This document shows, in pieces, positions 55,911 to 64,000 of a stretch of DNA of 64,000 nucleotides; the stretch's first letter is position 1, and every line of letters starts with the position of its first letter. The position numbers and the translations under genes are program-made. Source of the DNA: Candidatus Epulonipiscium sp. (GTDB lineage Bacteria > Bacillota > Clostridia > Lachnospirales > Defluviitaleaceae); NCBI GenBank assembly GCA_012519205.1, contig JAAYQR010000007.1:62001-126000 (forward strand). The letters run 5' to 3'. The notes beneath the pieces are model-generated. The model was not told the origin of the DNA. It was given only the letters and a program-made list of their open reading frames with translations, and did not search any database.

Positions 55911-57554
55911 ATGAAGCTAACTTTTTTAGGAGCAGCTCAAACTGTCACCGGTTCTTGTTATTTGATGGAGGCAAACGGTAAAAATGTTTTGATTGATTGT
56001 GGAATGTTTCAAGGCCATGATAAAGAAGAAGATATAAACTTTGAACAATTTCCTTTTGCTCCAGGTTCAATTGACTATGTATTTTTAACCCATGCCCATA
56101 TTGACCATAGTGGGAGAATACCTAAGCTTTGTAAGGATGGTTTTCATGGGGAGATAATATCTACCAAAGCCACCGCTGATTTATGTGCAATCATGCTTCC
56201 AGATAGCGGGTATATTCAAGAGTCAGAAGTAGAATGGAAAAACAGAAAAAGACAAAGGGCAGGTAAGCCACTTTTAGAGCCATTGTATACTTATCAGGAT
56301 GCCATAGATTCTATTCAATATTTTACGCCGGTTAAATATCATGAAGAATTACATTTAGAGGGAAATATAACCATAAGGTTTTCTGATGCGGGGCATATTT
56401 TAGGTTCAGCTATTTTGGAAATATGGGTCCGAGAAGATGAAAACGAAACAAAAATAGTATGCACGGGGGACTTAGGGAATCAGGATATTCCTTTATTAAA
56501 AAATCCGGAGATTATTGAAAGTGCCGATTATTTGATTATAGAATCTACTTATGGAAATAGGCTTCATAAGGAACATGAAAACAAAGTAAGAAAGCTACTT
56601 AACATCATTGAGGATACTATCAAAAAAGGCGGTAATGTCATTATTCCCTCATTTGCCGTTGGACGTACCCAAGAAATCATTTACGAACTTCATAAATATA
56701 GAAAACTATATAAAGAGGATATGGAGTTTTTAACCCATGTTCCCGTATATGTGGATAGCCCCTTGGCAATTTCAGCGACAGAAGTATTTAGAAAGAATTT
56801 GGATTGTTATGATGAAGAGGCAAGGGCCTATGTTGAAAACGGGGATAATCCTTTAGATTTTCCCAATTTAAGTTTTTCAAGAACCCCGGAAGAATCAAAA
56901 CTTCTTAATGAAAAAAAGGAACCGGTTATTATTATATCGGCCAGTGGAATGTGTGAAGCAGGCAGAATTAAGCATCATTTAAAACATAATCTTTGGAGGG
57001 AAAATAGTGCAATCTTATTTGTGGGGTATCAGGCACCGGGAACCTTAGGAAGAAGAATATTAGATGGGGTAAATAAGGTAAAGATATTAGGAGAGGATAT
57101 CTCTATTAAAGCAAGGATAGAAAGTATAGATGGGTATTCAGGCCATGCAGATCAACAAGGGCTCATTAACTGGGTCGGTCGTTTTAAAAAAATGCCTAAA
57201 AAGGTGTTCATAACCCACGGGGAGCTAGAAGCTCAAAAAGTTTTTGCAAAACTACTTAAAACCCATTTTAACCTAGAGACGATTATCCCCGGACGAGGAG
57301 ACAATTATGAATTAACGGCTACTCGCATTATCACCCATAAACCAGTTAAAAAGCTTAAAGATAATTTCATCCGCTTACAACTATTGGCTCAAATCGATAT
57401 TCTCTCAGAAGAGATTTACTTCTTAACTAAGACTTTGAACCAAGAAATATTAAATGGCAAGGAAGATGCAGAAATACAAATCATTCAGGATAAAATAGAA
57501 GAAGTCCATCATTCTATTAAGAGAATTAATCAAATTCTACAAGGGTCATTATAA
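55911..57554 (+). CDS. Beta-CASP metallo-beta-lactamase fold RNase-like protein
   Basis: The product is 547 residues from ATG 55911 behind AAGGGGGGACC; the frame is open from 55875. Metal motifs are in order: HAHIDH (61-66), SDAGHILGSAILE, and the beta-CASP motifs STYGNR, PSFAVGRTQEIIYEL, ISASGMCEAGRIKHHL and SGHADQQGLINW. A C-terminal helical extension follows (about 490-547). This is the CPSF73/YsaA-like group of predicted exo/endoribonucleases, distinct from RNase J. The RNA target is unknown. Confidence 0.9.
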   Translation: MKLTFLGAAQTVTGSCYLMEANGKNVLIDCGMFQGHDKEEDINFEQFPFAPGSIDYVFLTHAHIDHSGRIPKLCKDGFHGEIISTKATADLCAIMLPDSGYIQESEVEWKNRKRQRAGKPLLEPLYTYQDAIDSIQYFTPVKYHEELHLEGNITIRFSDAGHILGSAILEIWVREDENETKIVCTGDLGNQDIPLLKNPEIIESADYLIIESTYGNRLHKEHENKVRKLLNIIEDTIKKGGNVIIPSFAVGRTQEIIYELHKYRKLYKEDMEFLTHVPVYVDSPLAISATEVFRKNLDCYDEEARAYVENGDNPLDFPNLSFSRTPEESKLLNEKKEPVIIISASGMCEAGRIKHHLKHNLWRENSAILFVGYQAPGTLGRRILDGVNKVKILGEDISIKARIESIDGYSGHADQQGLINWVGRFKKMPKKVFITHGELEAQKVFAKLLKTHFNLETIIPGRGDNYELTATRIITHKPVKKLKDNFIRLQLLAQIDILSEEIYFLTKTLNQEILNGKEDAEIQIIQDKIEEVHHSIKRINQILQGSL

Positions 57555-57580
57555 AAACAGCAGAGCATTCTGCTGTTTTT
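57553..57580. terminator. Bidirectional terminator between convergent genes
   Basis: AAAAACAGCAGA (57553-57564) pairs perfectly with TCTGCTGTTTTT (57569-57580) around GCAT. A-run and T-run at its ends allow it to stop both the plus-strand RNase-like gene and the minus-strand YprB-like gene. Confidence 0.9.
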
Positions 57581-58678
57581 AATTTGTCATAAAATCTATA
57601 AAATGAGTTCCTAAATGAATTAATTTGGTTTTATTATTTTGTATTAGGTCATATTCTATATAAATGTATTTTTTATCCGAATCATAAGAGTCCATAAATA
57701 CAGGGAGACCAATATTATCCGAGATTATCGGTAAAAACAGACCTGTTTTTTTGATATAGCAGGTGGAGCGTTTAGCAGGCTCTCGTTTTTCCCTAGGGAT
57801 AATACTACCTAGGGATTTATGAACAGCTTCATCCTGCTCGGGTAAATAATAATATTCTTTGTAGTTGGGGAAAAAGTGATACAAAGTGCCCCTAAAAGTA
57901 TGTACATTAAAATCAATCACGGGGCTCTTACTAGTTAAAGAACAGTGCCAGCCTTTATCTTTTATAATATGGGAGAGGGGGGAGGGTTTTAGAACCTTTA
58001 ATGAAAATAAAAGTGCTTTGTTTTTTAAGTTTATGGAGACAATATCATTATAAAAAGAAACTGTGCTCAATTTTTTAATATATTCCATAATGTCATAGAT
58101 TCTTAGGATTTTAAGCAATCCATAAATATCCTCTTCATTATGAGTAAGCAAATTGTTTAAAAGATTATCCTTAGGGCTATGGCAGTATCTCTTGTACTGG
58201 CTAATTAATTCTCTACCATCGTAAATATCTTTCCTATTTATATTTAGAAACCTTTCAATTGTTTTTAATCTACAATTATCTAAATTTAAGGTATTTTTAT
58301 ATGGCCGGATATATTTTAGGATGTCTATGGTTTTCATGTTTTTTAAGGGATTTGGGATTTTTGCGATACGAGCCTTTTTTTCTAGATAAGGGATATCAAA
58401 TGTATCCCCATTAAAATGAATTATATGGCTAAATGAAGAAGCAAGCTTAAAAAAGCCATCGATGACATCATTTTCTTCATCGGGATTTTCAGCAAAAAAC
58501 TGATTCAAAATCCAGTGATTGTTTTTGAAATAGGCACAGCCAATAAGAAATACCTTAGAGTGCTCAGCTGAAAAGCCAGTGGTTTCTATATCGAAAAAGA
58601 GAAGTTCTTTTTTATTATATTTTGAAAAAAATAATTACATGCATCATAAAATCGAAATTCTTTGACTAATTTATACAT
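57579..58678 (-). pseudogene. YprB-like RNase H-fold exonuclease, frameshifted near its 5' end
   Basis: On the minus strand a good start exists: AGGAG at 58690-58686, 7 bases before ATG 58678-58676, beginning MYKLVKEFRFYDACNYFF. That frame stops after about 30 codons. The conserved part (ELLFFDIETTGF, then HFNGDTFDIPYLEKKA and LLTHNEEDIYGL) continues in the -1 frame to the stop at 57579. The shift point is a 7-T run (plus-strand A7 at 58625-58631). One extra T would give a single frame of 366 residues. It is either a recent pseudogene, a sequencing error, or a slippage site. The family is the YprB/RNase_H_2 exonucleases. Confidence 0.8.
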
Positions 58679-58708
58679 TTTAAGGCTCCTTATAAAATAT
58701 ATGTATAT

Positions 58709-58737
58709 ATAATACAAACGAATTTATAAATATGCAA
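58709..58737 (-). promoter_or_regulatory. Promoter of the minus-strand YprB-like gene
   Basis: On the minus strand TTGCAT (58737-58732) and TATTAT (58714-58709) are exactly 17 bases apart, about 30 bases before the ATG. The intact promoter and ribosome binding site suggest that the gene is, or was recently, expressed. Confidence 0.75.
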
Positions 58738-58788
58738 GAATTTAATTTTGCCAAATGATAACAAAAGCAAAACTATCGAAAATTATTC

Positions 58789-58817
58789 TTGAAATTGCAA
58801 GAGTTTAGTTATATAAT
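58789..58817 (+). promoter_or_regulatory. Promoter of the liv operon
   Basis: TTGAAA (58789-58794) and a perfect TATAAT (58812-58817) are 17 bases apart, 66 bases before the livJ start. The region between the two divergent promoters (58738-58788) is AT-rich, with no clear operator repeat that I can see. Confidence 0.8.
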
Positions 58818-58883
58818 TTCATATATAAATTGATATAAAAATATAACAAATCATATTTTTGTAAAATTATAAGGAGGAAGATT

Positions 58884-60032
58884 ATGAATACGACAAAAAA
58901 ATTAATGACATTATTACTTGCAGGGAGTCTTATGGTTTCTTCCCTTGTAGGCTGTGGAAACCAAGGGGGTAAATCAGCGGATTCAGATGAAATAAAGATT
59001 GGAGGTATAGCACCTCTAACAGGGAACGTGGCTGTTTATGGAGTTGCAGCAGATAGAGGGGCAAAATTAGCAATAGAGGAAATTAATGCAGCAGGAGGTA
59101 TCTTAAATAAGCAAATTAAATATATAGTTTATGACGATAAAGGAGATACCACAGAAGCAGTTAATGCTTATAAAAAGTTAACCAGTAATGATAAAGTAGA
59201 TGCAATCTTTGGTGCGGTGACCAGTAAGCCAACTCTATCGGTAACACCATTGGCTGCAAAGGATAATATCCCAATGATTTCTCCTACAGCTACCGCTTTA
59301 GAGGTAACTGAAGCAGGACCTAATATTTTCCGTGCTTGTTTTATAGATCCATATCAAGGGGAAATTATGGCTAAGTTTGCAGTAGAGGATTTGAAGGCAG
59401 GAAAAGCAGCAGTTGTGTATAACACAGCAGATGACTATTCAGTAGGAGTTGCAGAAGCTTTTAAAGCTGCCTTTGAAGCAAATGGAGCAGAAATTGTAAG
59501 CTACGAAGGATATAATGGGGATGACAAAGATTTTAAGGCAGTTCTTACAAATGTAAAAGCTAAGGATCCGGAAGTATTATTTATTCCTGATTATTACAAC
59601 ACCGTAGGACTTATTGCACAACAGGCAAGGGAAGTAGGAATCAGCGCAGCTTTACTTGGCGCGGATGGTTGGGATGGAGTAATAGGAGTAAATGCCGAAG
59701 CAGTAGAAGGGGCATACTTTTGTAATCACTACTCAACCGATGATACAGCTTCACAGGTTCAAGATTTCTTGACAGCATACAAAGAAAAATATGATGAAGA
59801 CCCTGTGAGTTTTGCGGCATTAGGTTATGATGCTATAAAAATTTTAGCAGCAGCTATAGAAAAGGCAGGGTCCACCGATAAAAAAGCAGTTGCAGAGGCT
59901 TTAAGCGAAACTAATATTACTTCTGTTACTGGAACAGTTACCTTTGACGAAAATAGAAACCCTGTTAAAGAAGTATCCATCATAAAGATAGAAGATGGTA
60001 AGAATAGATTATTTACAAAGATGAGCCTTTAA
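58884..60032 (+). CDS. livJ: Branched-chain amino-acid ABC transporter, substrate-binding lipoprotein
   Basis: The 382-residue product has a lipoprotein signal peptide ending in LVGC (Cys24), then a type-1 periplasmic-binding fold (IKIGGIAPLTGNVAVYGVAA, GAVTSKPTLSVTPLA, SPTATALEVTEAGPNIFRAC). It captures Leu/Ile/Val or related ligands outside the membrane; exact specificity cannot be told. TAAGGAGGAAG precedes the ATG. A partial terminator after it probably lets this protein be made in excess over the membrane parts. Confidence 0.93.
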   Translation: MNTTKKLMTLLLAGSLMVSSLVGCGNQGGKSADSDEIKIGGIAPLTGNVAVYGVAADRGAKLAIEEINAAGGILNKQIKYIVYDDKGDTTEAVNAYKKLTSNDKVDAIFGAVTSKPTLSVTPLAAKDNIPMISPTATALEVTEAGPNIFRACFIDPYQGEIMAKFAVEDLKAGKAAVVYNTADDYSVGVAEAFKAAFEANGAEIVSYEGYNGDDKDFKAVLTNVKAKDPEVLFIPDYYNTVGLIAQQAREVGISAALLGADGWDGVIGVNAEAVEGAYFCNHYSTDDTASQVQDFLTAYKEKYDEDPVSFAALGYDAIKILAAAIEKAGSTDKKAVAEALSETNITSVTGTVTFDENRNPVKEVSIIKIEDGKNRLFTKMSL

Positions 60033-60036
60033 TCAC

Positions 60037-60062
60037 AAAGGGAGAAGAAATTCTCCCTTTCT
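60037..60062 (+). terminator. Hairpin between livJ and livH
   Basis: AAAGGGAGAA (60037-60046) pairs perfectly with TTCTCCCTTT (60051-60060) around a GAAA loop, then CTCTAC. The stem is strong and the following T-run weak. Partial termination or 3'-end protection of livJ mRNA is likely. Confidence 0.7.
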
Positions 60063-60100
60063 CTACATTTTTAAAACATTTAACAAAAGGAGGGCAGAAG

Positions 60101-60988
60101 ATGGAATTCTTAACTAAATTTTTACAACAACTCATCAACGGGATTCATATAGGAAGTATATATGCCCTGATTGCTTTGGGATATACTATGGTATATGGTA
60201 TCGTTAAACTAATCAATTTTGCCCATGGGGATATCATTATGATGGGGGCATTTATTGCCTTTGTATCCATTACAGGATTTGGAATGCCTTTATGGGCAGT
60301 TCTTATTATTTCTGTTTTATTTTGCTTGGTATCTGGGATTTTGATTGAAAAGATTGCATATAAACCTCTTAGAGGCGCACCAAGGATATCTGCTCTTATT
60401 ACAGCTATAGGGGTAAGTTTGTTTTTGGAAAATCTATTCTTTAAAATTTTTGGCGCAAACCCAAGACCTTTTCCAACATTATTTAATCCTGAACCTATTT
60501 TCATTGGTTCCCTTAGAATCAGTAGAATTACTGCTGTTACCATAGTTATATCCTTGGTTTTAATGGTGGTGTTGGACTTTTTTGTTAGAAAAACGAAAAC
60601 AGGGAAGGCCATGAGAGCAGTTTCAGAGGACCAAGGGGCAGCACAATTAATGGGGATTAATGTAAACACTACTATCTCTATTACTTTTGCCATAGGTTCG
60701 GCCCTAGGAGCTATCGGAGGCATTCTATACAGTGCAGCATATCCATTAATCGAACCCTTTATGGGAATGATGCCAGGGCTTAAAGCCTTCGTTGCTGCTG
60801 TATTAGGAGGAATAGGAATTATCCCGGGGGCTATGCTTGGGGGTTTTATCATGGGAATTGCAGAAAGTTTTACAAAGGGATATATATCCAGTCAACTGGC
60901 GGATGCCGTGGTATTTGGAATCTTAATTATTGTATTAAGTATAAAACCTTCAGGGATATTTGGCAAAAATATTAAAGAGAAAGTGTAG
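60101..60988 (+). CDS. livH: Branched-chain amino-acid ABC transporter permease LivH
   Basis: The 295-residue multi-spanning protein has the LivH marks GSIYALIALGYTMVYGIVKL, INFAHGDIIMMGAF, and the ABC-contact loop KTKTGKAMRAVSEDQGAAQL with LMGINV. GVAMLGGFIMG-like GAMLGGFIMGIAESF follows near the end. It pairs with LivM to form the channel. AAAGGAGGGCAG precedes the ATG. Confidence 0.95.
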   Translation: MEFLTKFLQQLINGIHIGSIYALIALGYTMVYGIVKLINFAHGDIIMMGAFIAFVSITGFGMPLWAVLIISVLFCLVSGILIEKIAYKPLRGAPRISALITAIGVSLFLENLFFKIFGANPRPFPTLFNPEPIFIGSLRISRITAVTIVISLVLMVVLDFFVRKTKTGKAMRAVSEDQGAAQLMGINVNTTISITFAIGSALGAIGGILYSAAYPLIEPFMGMMPGLKAFVAAVLGGIGIIPGAMLGGFIMGIAESFTKGYISSQLADAVVFGILIIVLSIKPSGIFGKNIKEKV

Positions 60989-60997
60989 GTGAGCAGA

Positions 60998-61984
60998 ATG
61001 GGTAATAAGTGGAAATCCTATATCATTAATTTGTCCCTAATCATCTCTATTTACGTTATTTTAATTCTGCTCATGCAGGCAGGTATTGTTAATAGCTATT
61101 ATGAAGGTATTCTAATAGGTATATGCATTAATATTGTTTTGGCAACCAGCTTAAACCTGGCTACGGGATATTTGGGACAGCTGGCTTTAGGACATGCAGG
61201 ATTTATGGCAATTGGTGCCTATGCGGCGGCAATTACCACTTCTATGATGAATTTACCGGGTTTACTGCAACTTGTAGTATCTATTTTAATTGGAGGAATA
61301 TTAGCAGGGATTTTCGGGATCCTTATAGGGATTCCGGCACTTCGTCTTAAAGGAGATTATCTTGCTATAATTACCCTAGGTTTTGGCGAAATCATCAGAG
61401 TTATTATATTAAATTTGAATATTACCGGTGGGGCAAGAGGGCTTAAGGGAATTTTGCCTCTTACTACTTTTAGCTCGGCTTTTTGGGTTGCTGTTTTGGT
61501 TGTAGCTATTATTTACACCTTGATTAATTCAAGACATGGTAGGGCAATTATCTCAATTCGTGAGGACGAAATTGCAGCTGAGGCCATGGGGGTTCCTACT
61601 ACGTTTTATAAAATACTTGCATTTTCCATTGCTGCATTTTTCGCAGGAATTGGTGGGGGATTATTTGCCCACTTTAATAATGTATTAGGGGCAGAAAACT
61701 TTAAATTTATGTACTCAATCGAAATCCTTATTATTGTTGTATTAGGAGGAATGGGCAGCCTTACAGGGTCCATAGTAGCAGCTATTATCCTTACAGTATT
61801 ACCTCAGTTATTACTGGATTTTGCCGATTGGCGTATGTTGATTTATTCAGTTTTGCTTATTATTATGATGATTTTTAAACCAGAAGGACTTTTGGGTAAA
61901 AGGGAGTTTTCTATTAGCCGGTTCCTGCAAAAAAGAAAAAATAATCTAAAAGTTACTCCTAACAGTAATGAAAGGAGTGAGTAA
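60998..61984 (+). CDS. livM: Branched-chain amino-acid ABC transporter permease LivM
   Basis: The product is 328 residues from ATG 60998 behind AGGTGAG; a GTG at 60989 overlaps this site. The family marks are LNLATGYLGQLALGHAGFMA, LRLKGDYLAIITLGFGEIIR, and SRHGRAIISIREDEIAAEAM with GVPTTFYK. It forms the transmembrane pore with LivH. Its last bases overlap the frame of livG, which starts 1 base after its stop. Confidence 0.95.
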   Translation: MGNKWKSYIINLSLIISIYVILILLMQAGIVNSYYEGILIGICINIVLATSLNLATGYLGQLALGHAGFMAIGAYAAAITTSMMNLPGLLQLVVSILIGGILAGIFGILIGIPALRLKGDYLAIITLGFGEIIRVIILNLNITGGARGLKGILPLTTFSSAFWVAVLVVAIIYTLINSRHGRAIISIREDEIAAEAMGVPTTFYKILAFSIAAFFAGIGGGLFAHFNNVLGAENFKFMYSIEILIIVVLGGMGSLTGSIVAAIILTVLPQLLLDFADWRMLIYSVLLIIMMIFKPEGLLGKREFSISRFLQKRKNNLKVTPNSNERSE

Positions 61985-61985
61985 T

Positions 61986-62744
61986 ATGGCTTTACTAGAA
62001 ACTAAAGACCTAGGGATTACCTTTGGCGGGTTAAGAGCTGTTGGAAATTTTAGCATTCATATAGAAGATAGGCAATTAATGGGACTTATTGGTCCAAATG
62101 GGGCAGGAAAAACAACTATTTTTAACCTATTAACAGGAGTGTATCATCCTACAGAGGGTGTTATCAATTTAAATGGTGAAAACATCGTAGGGAAAAAAAC
62201 CTATGAAATTGTTCAAAGGGGCATAGCACGGACATTCCAAAACATAAGATTGTTTAAGGACTTATCAGTTATGGATAATGTTAAAATAGCATTTCATCAT
62301 AAAATGAAACACTCCATTGCATCAGGAATATTAAGAATGCCTTCTTATTGGAAGGAAGAAAAGGAAGTCCATGAAAAAGCCTTGGAACTTCTATCCCTTT
62401 TTGATATGGAAAAGAGTGCAAATATAACAGCAAAAAACCTTCCCTATGGCCAGCAAAGAAAATTAGAAATTGCTAGGGCCCTAGCAGCAGACCCTAAACT
62501 ACTGTTGCTAGATGAACCTGCAGCAGGGATGAATCCTCAAGAAACAAAGGAACTGATGGAAACAATTCATTTTATCAGAAATAAGTTTAATATCGCTATA
62601 CTTCTTATTGAACATGATATGGGTCTAGTTATGGGAATCTGTGAAAAAATAGTTGTTATCGATTATGGGATGATTATTGCAACAGGGACTCCTTTGGAAA
62701 TCCAAAAGAACAAAAAAGTAATCGGCGCCTACTTAGGTGAATAG
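61986..62744 (+). CDS. livG: Branched-chain amino-acid ABC transporter ATPase LivG
   Basis: The product is 252 residues from ATG 61986, 8 bases after AAAGGAG (61971-61977); an upstream ATG at 61968 lies before that site. Walker A is GPNGAGKTTIFNLLTG. The signature-like loop is LPYGQQRKLEIARALAADPK, and Walker B is LLLLDEPAAGMNP. The H-loop is IEHDMGLV. The GQQRKLEIARA form is typical of LivG. It energises uptake together with LivF. Confidence 0.95.
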   Translation: MALLETKDLGITFGGLRAVGNFSIHIEDRQLMGLIGPNGAGKTTIFNLLTGVYHPTEGVINLNGENIVGKKTYEIVQRGIARTFQNIRLFKDLSVMDNVKIAFHHKMKHSIASGILRMPSYWKEEKEVHEKALELLSLFDMEKSANITAKNLPYGQQRKLEIARALAADPKLLLLDEPAAGMNPQETKELMETIHFIRNKFNIAILLIEHDMGLVMGICEKIVVIDYGMIIATGTPLEIQKNKKVIGAYLGE

Positions 62745-62755
62745 GAGGGCTGTAA

Positions 62756-63460
62756 ATGCTACAAATAAAAAATATTAATGTGTATTATGGGGCAATCCAT
62801 GCCATTAAAAATATAAGCTTTAAAGTTAAAGATGGGGAAATAGTGACTCTAATAGGAGCTAATGGGGCAGGAAAGACTACGATACTTCATACTGTTTCCG
62901 GGCTTATGAGAGCTAGAAGTGGAGAAATATCCTTTTTAAATGAACGAATTGATGCTATAGATGCCCATAAATTATTACCGATGGGAATGGCCCATGTACC
63001 AGAGGGTAGAAGGGTTTTTGCCCAAATGACCGTCCAGGAAAATCTAGAAATGGGGGCATTTATACGAAAAGATAAAAGTGGCATAGAAGAAAGTTTTGAG
63101 ATGGTATTTAATAAATTCCCAAGATTAAAGGAAAGAAGAAAGCAGTTAGCAGGAACGTTAAGTGGAGGGGAACAGCAGATGCTTGCCATAGGAAGGGCAT
63201 TAATGTCTAAACCTGAACTTCTACTAATGGATGAACCTTCCATGGGACTTGCACCAATTCTTGTTCAGGAAATTTTTAATATTATAAAGGAAATCAATTC
63301 TACAGGGACAACCATCTTACTGGTTGAGCAAAATGCAAATATAGCATTATCCATAGCCCATAGGGCATATGTGTTAGAAACTGGCAAAGTTGTTCTAGAA
63401 GGTAATGCAAGAGAACTCCTAGGCAATGAAGAGGTTAAAAAAGCATATCTAGGATCATAA
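62756..63460 (+). CDS. livF: Branched-chain amino-acid ABC transporter ATPase LivF
   Basis: The 234-residue product has Walker A GANGAGKTTILHTVSG, the signature LSGGEQQMLAIGRALM, Walker B LLLMDEPSMGLAP and LLVEQNANIALSIAHRAYVL. The last motif is typical of LivF (LVEQNA). It completes the livJHMGF transporter. AGGAGGG lies before the ATG. A bidirectional terminator follows at once. Confidence 0.95.
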   Translation: MLQIKNINVYYGAIHAIKNISFKVKDGEIVTLIGANGAGKTTILHTVSGLMRARSGEISFLNERIDAIDAHKLLPMGMAHVPEGRRVFAQMTVQENLEMGAFIRKDKSGIEESFEMVFNKFPRLKERRKQLAGTLSGGEQQMLAIGRALMSKPELLLMDEPSMGLAPILVQEIFNIIKEINSTGTTILLVEQNANIALSIAHRAYVLETGKVVLEGNARELLGNEEVKKAYLGS

Positions 63461-63487
63461 AAAAAGAAGGCGGTGCCTTCTTTTTTT
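63461..63487. terminator. Bidirectional terminator after livF
   Basis: AAAAAGAAGGC (63461-63471) pairs with GCCTTCTTTTT (63475-63485) around a 3-base loop, with a long T-run. It sits between convergent livF and the minus-strand CBS-ACT gene, whose stop it touches. Confidence 0.9.
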
Positions 63488-63998
63488 AGTCTTTTTTACT
63501 AACGGATAAAACATTGTATCCCCGATTTTTTAATGTATTTAATAAATCGTCAACATAAGTGGTATTTAATCTGATGATTATTTCACTTCTTTCATTTTCT
63601 ATATCAAAATTGGTTACATGGTGGATGTTGATGCCATATTCTTTAATAACACTGGAAATATCAGCCAGAGTACCTAGTTCATCTTTTACTTCAAGGGAGA
63701 TTCTAGTTCCATGATCATTGGCACCAAGAAACTCGATGAACGCATCTAATATATCTGTTCGGGTAATAATGCCAACTAGTTCACCCTTATCATCTACAAC
63801 GGGAAGAGAGCCTATATTATTACCACGAAGCAAAACAGCAGCTTCTTCAATAAGCATATCAGGAGATGCGGTGAATAAACCTGTAAGCATTATATCTTTT
63901 ACCTTAGTTTTTGATAAAAGGTAGTTAAGTTCAAAGATGCTAAGGGAAGTGGTCTTAGAGGGACTTACTTCCTTAAGGATATGTTCTGTAACTAATCC
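63486..63998 (-). CDS. CBS-ACT domain protein (AcuB-like), 5' partial
   Basis: The minus-strand frame is open from the window edge to the TAA at 63486-63488, 170 residues. It shows the end of a first CBS domain (GLVTEHILKEVSP), a linker with KVKDIMLTGLFTASPD, a full second CBS domain (GNNIGSLPVVDDKGELVGII), and a C-terminal ACT domain (TRISLEVKDELGTLADISSV). The real start lies outside the window; an internal ATG at 63890 would cut off the first CBS domain. Such proteins sense adenine nucleotides and amino acids. Whether it affects the adjacent liv operon is unknown. Confidence 0.85.
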   Translation of the reverse strand, partial: GLVTEHILKEVSPSKTTSLSIFELNYLLSKTKVKDIMLTGLFTASPDMLIEEAAVLLRGNNIGSLPVVDDKGELVGIITRTDILDAFIEFLGANDHGTRISLEVKDELGTLADISSVIKEYGINIHHVTNFDIENERSEIIIRLNTTYVDDLLNTLKNRGYNVLSVSKKD

Positions 63999-64000
63999 TT

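Noticed and set aside
60145-60852. 235-codon open frame on the minus strand inside livH
   Set aside because: It is the antisense of a conserved permease gene; no start signal or recognisable domain.
1-64000. CRISPR arrays, insertion sequences, prophage, tRNA or rRNA genes, toxin-antitoxin or defence genes
   Set aside because: Reading the intergenic gaps, all shorter than 300 bases, showed no direct repeat arrays, transposase or integrase frames, or tRNA-like cloverleaf sequences.

Overview
The window looks like a chromosomal segment of a motile, endospore-forming, AT-rich bacterium of the class Clostridia. The signs are low GC, strong GGAGG-type ribosome binding sites, many TTG starts, a DEDDh-containing PolC, a CheC/CheD/FliY chemotaxis system, and dipicolinate synthase genes (dpaA, dpaB). 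I cannot fix the genus. From memory, gene order is largely collinear with the Bacillus subtilis block fla/che - sigD - swrB - rpsB ... polC - rimP - nusA - infB ... pnp - mlpA - spoVF - tepA - ylzJ - spoIIIE.

Layout. (1) 3-22226: the 3' part of a large flagellar/chemotaxis operon. It contains flbD (5' end outside the window), motAB, fliL, fliM, fliY, cheY, fliO, fliP, fliQ, fliR, flhB, flhA, flhF, flhG, a PilZ protein, cheB, cheA, cheW, cheC, cheD, a small membrane protein, the flagellar sigma factor, a FapA/DUF342 protein, and three small accessory proteins of which one resembles SwrB. A strong terminator at 22228-22264 ends it. There is no cheR. (2) 22317-33928: rpsB and tsf with their own signals, then pyrH-frr and uppS-cdsA-dxr-rseP-polC (ribosome recycling, UMP kinase, isoprenoid and phospholipid synthesis, intramembrane protease, replicative polymerase). 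Neither ispG nor proS lies between rseP and polC. (3) 33946-41648: a translation/transcription operon, rimP-nusA-ylxR-L7Ae-infB-rbfA-nrnA-truB-ribF, behind a near-consensus promoter and an attenuator-like hairpin. (4) 41680-46215: rpsO with a structured leader, pnp, an M16 peptidase and dut. (5) 46248-51351: a sporulation-related block (dpaAB with a sigma-K-like promoter, a TepA/ClpP-like protein, YlzJ, FtsK/SpoIIIE). (6) 51408-57554: fhs-folD, rimO, pgsA and a beta-CASP metallo-beta-lactamase RNase-like protein. (7) 57553-64000: a convergent, frameshifted YprB-like exonuclease gene on the minus strand, a divergent complete branched-chain amino-acid ABC transporter operon (livJHMGF), and a minus-strand CBS-ACT protein running off the window.

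Most of the window is conserved housekeeping DNA; I see no CRISPR array, transposon, prophage, tRNA or rRNA. The points most worth a second look are regulatory RNA candidates in front of rpsB, rpsO and rimP-nusA, sporulation sigma-factor promoter candidates in front of dpaA and tepA, the single-base frameshift in the YprB-like gene at a homopolymer, and the little-characterised tail of the flagellar operon (FapA, a Gln-rich protein, a SwrB-like protein and a MltG-N-domain-only protein).
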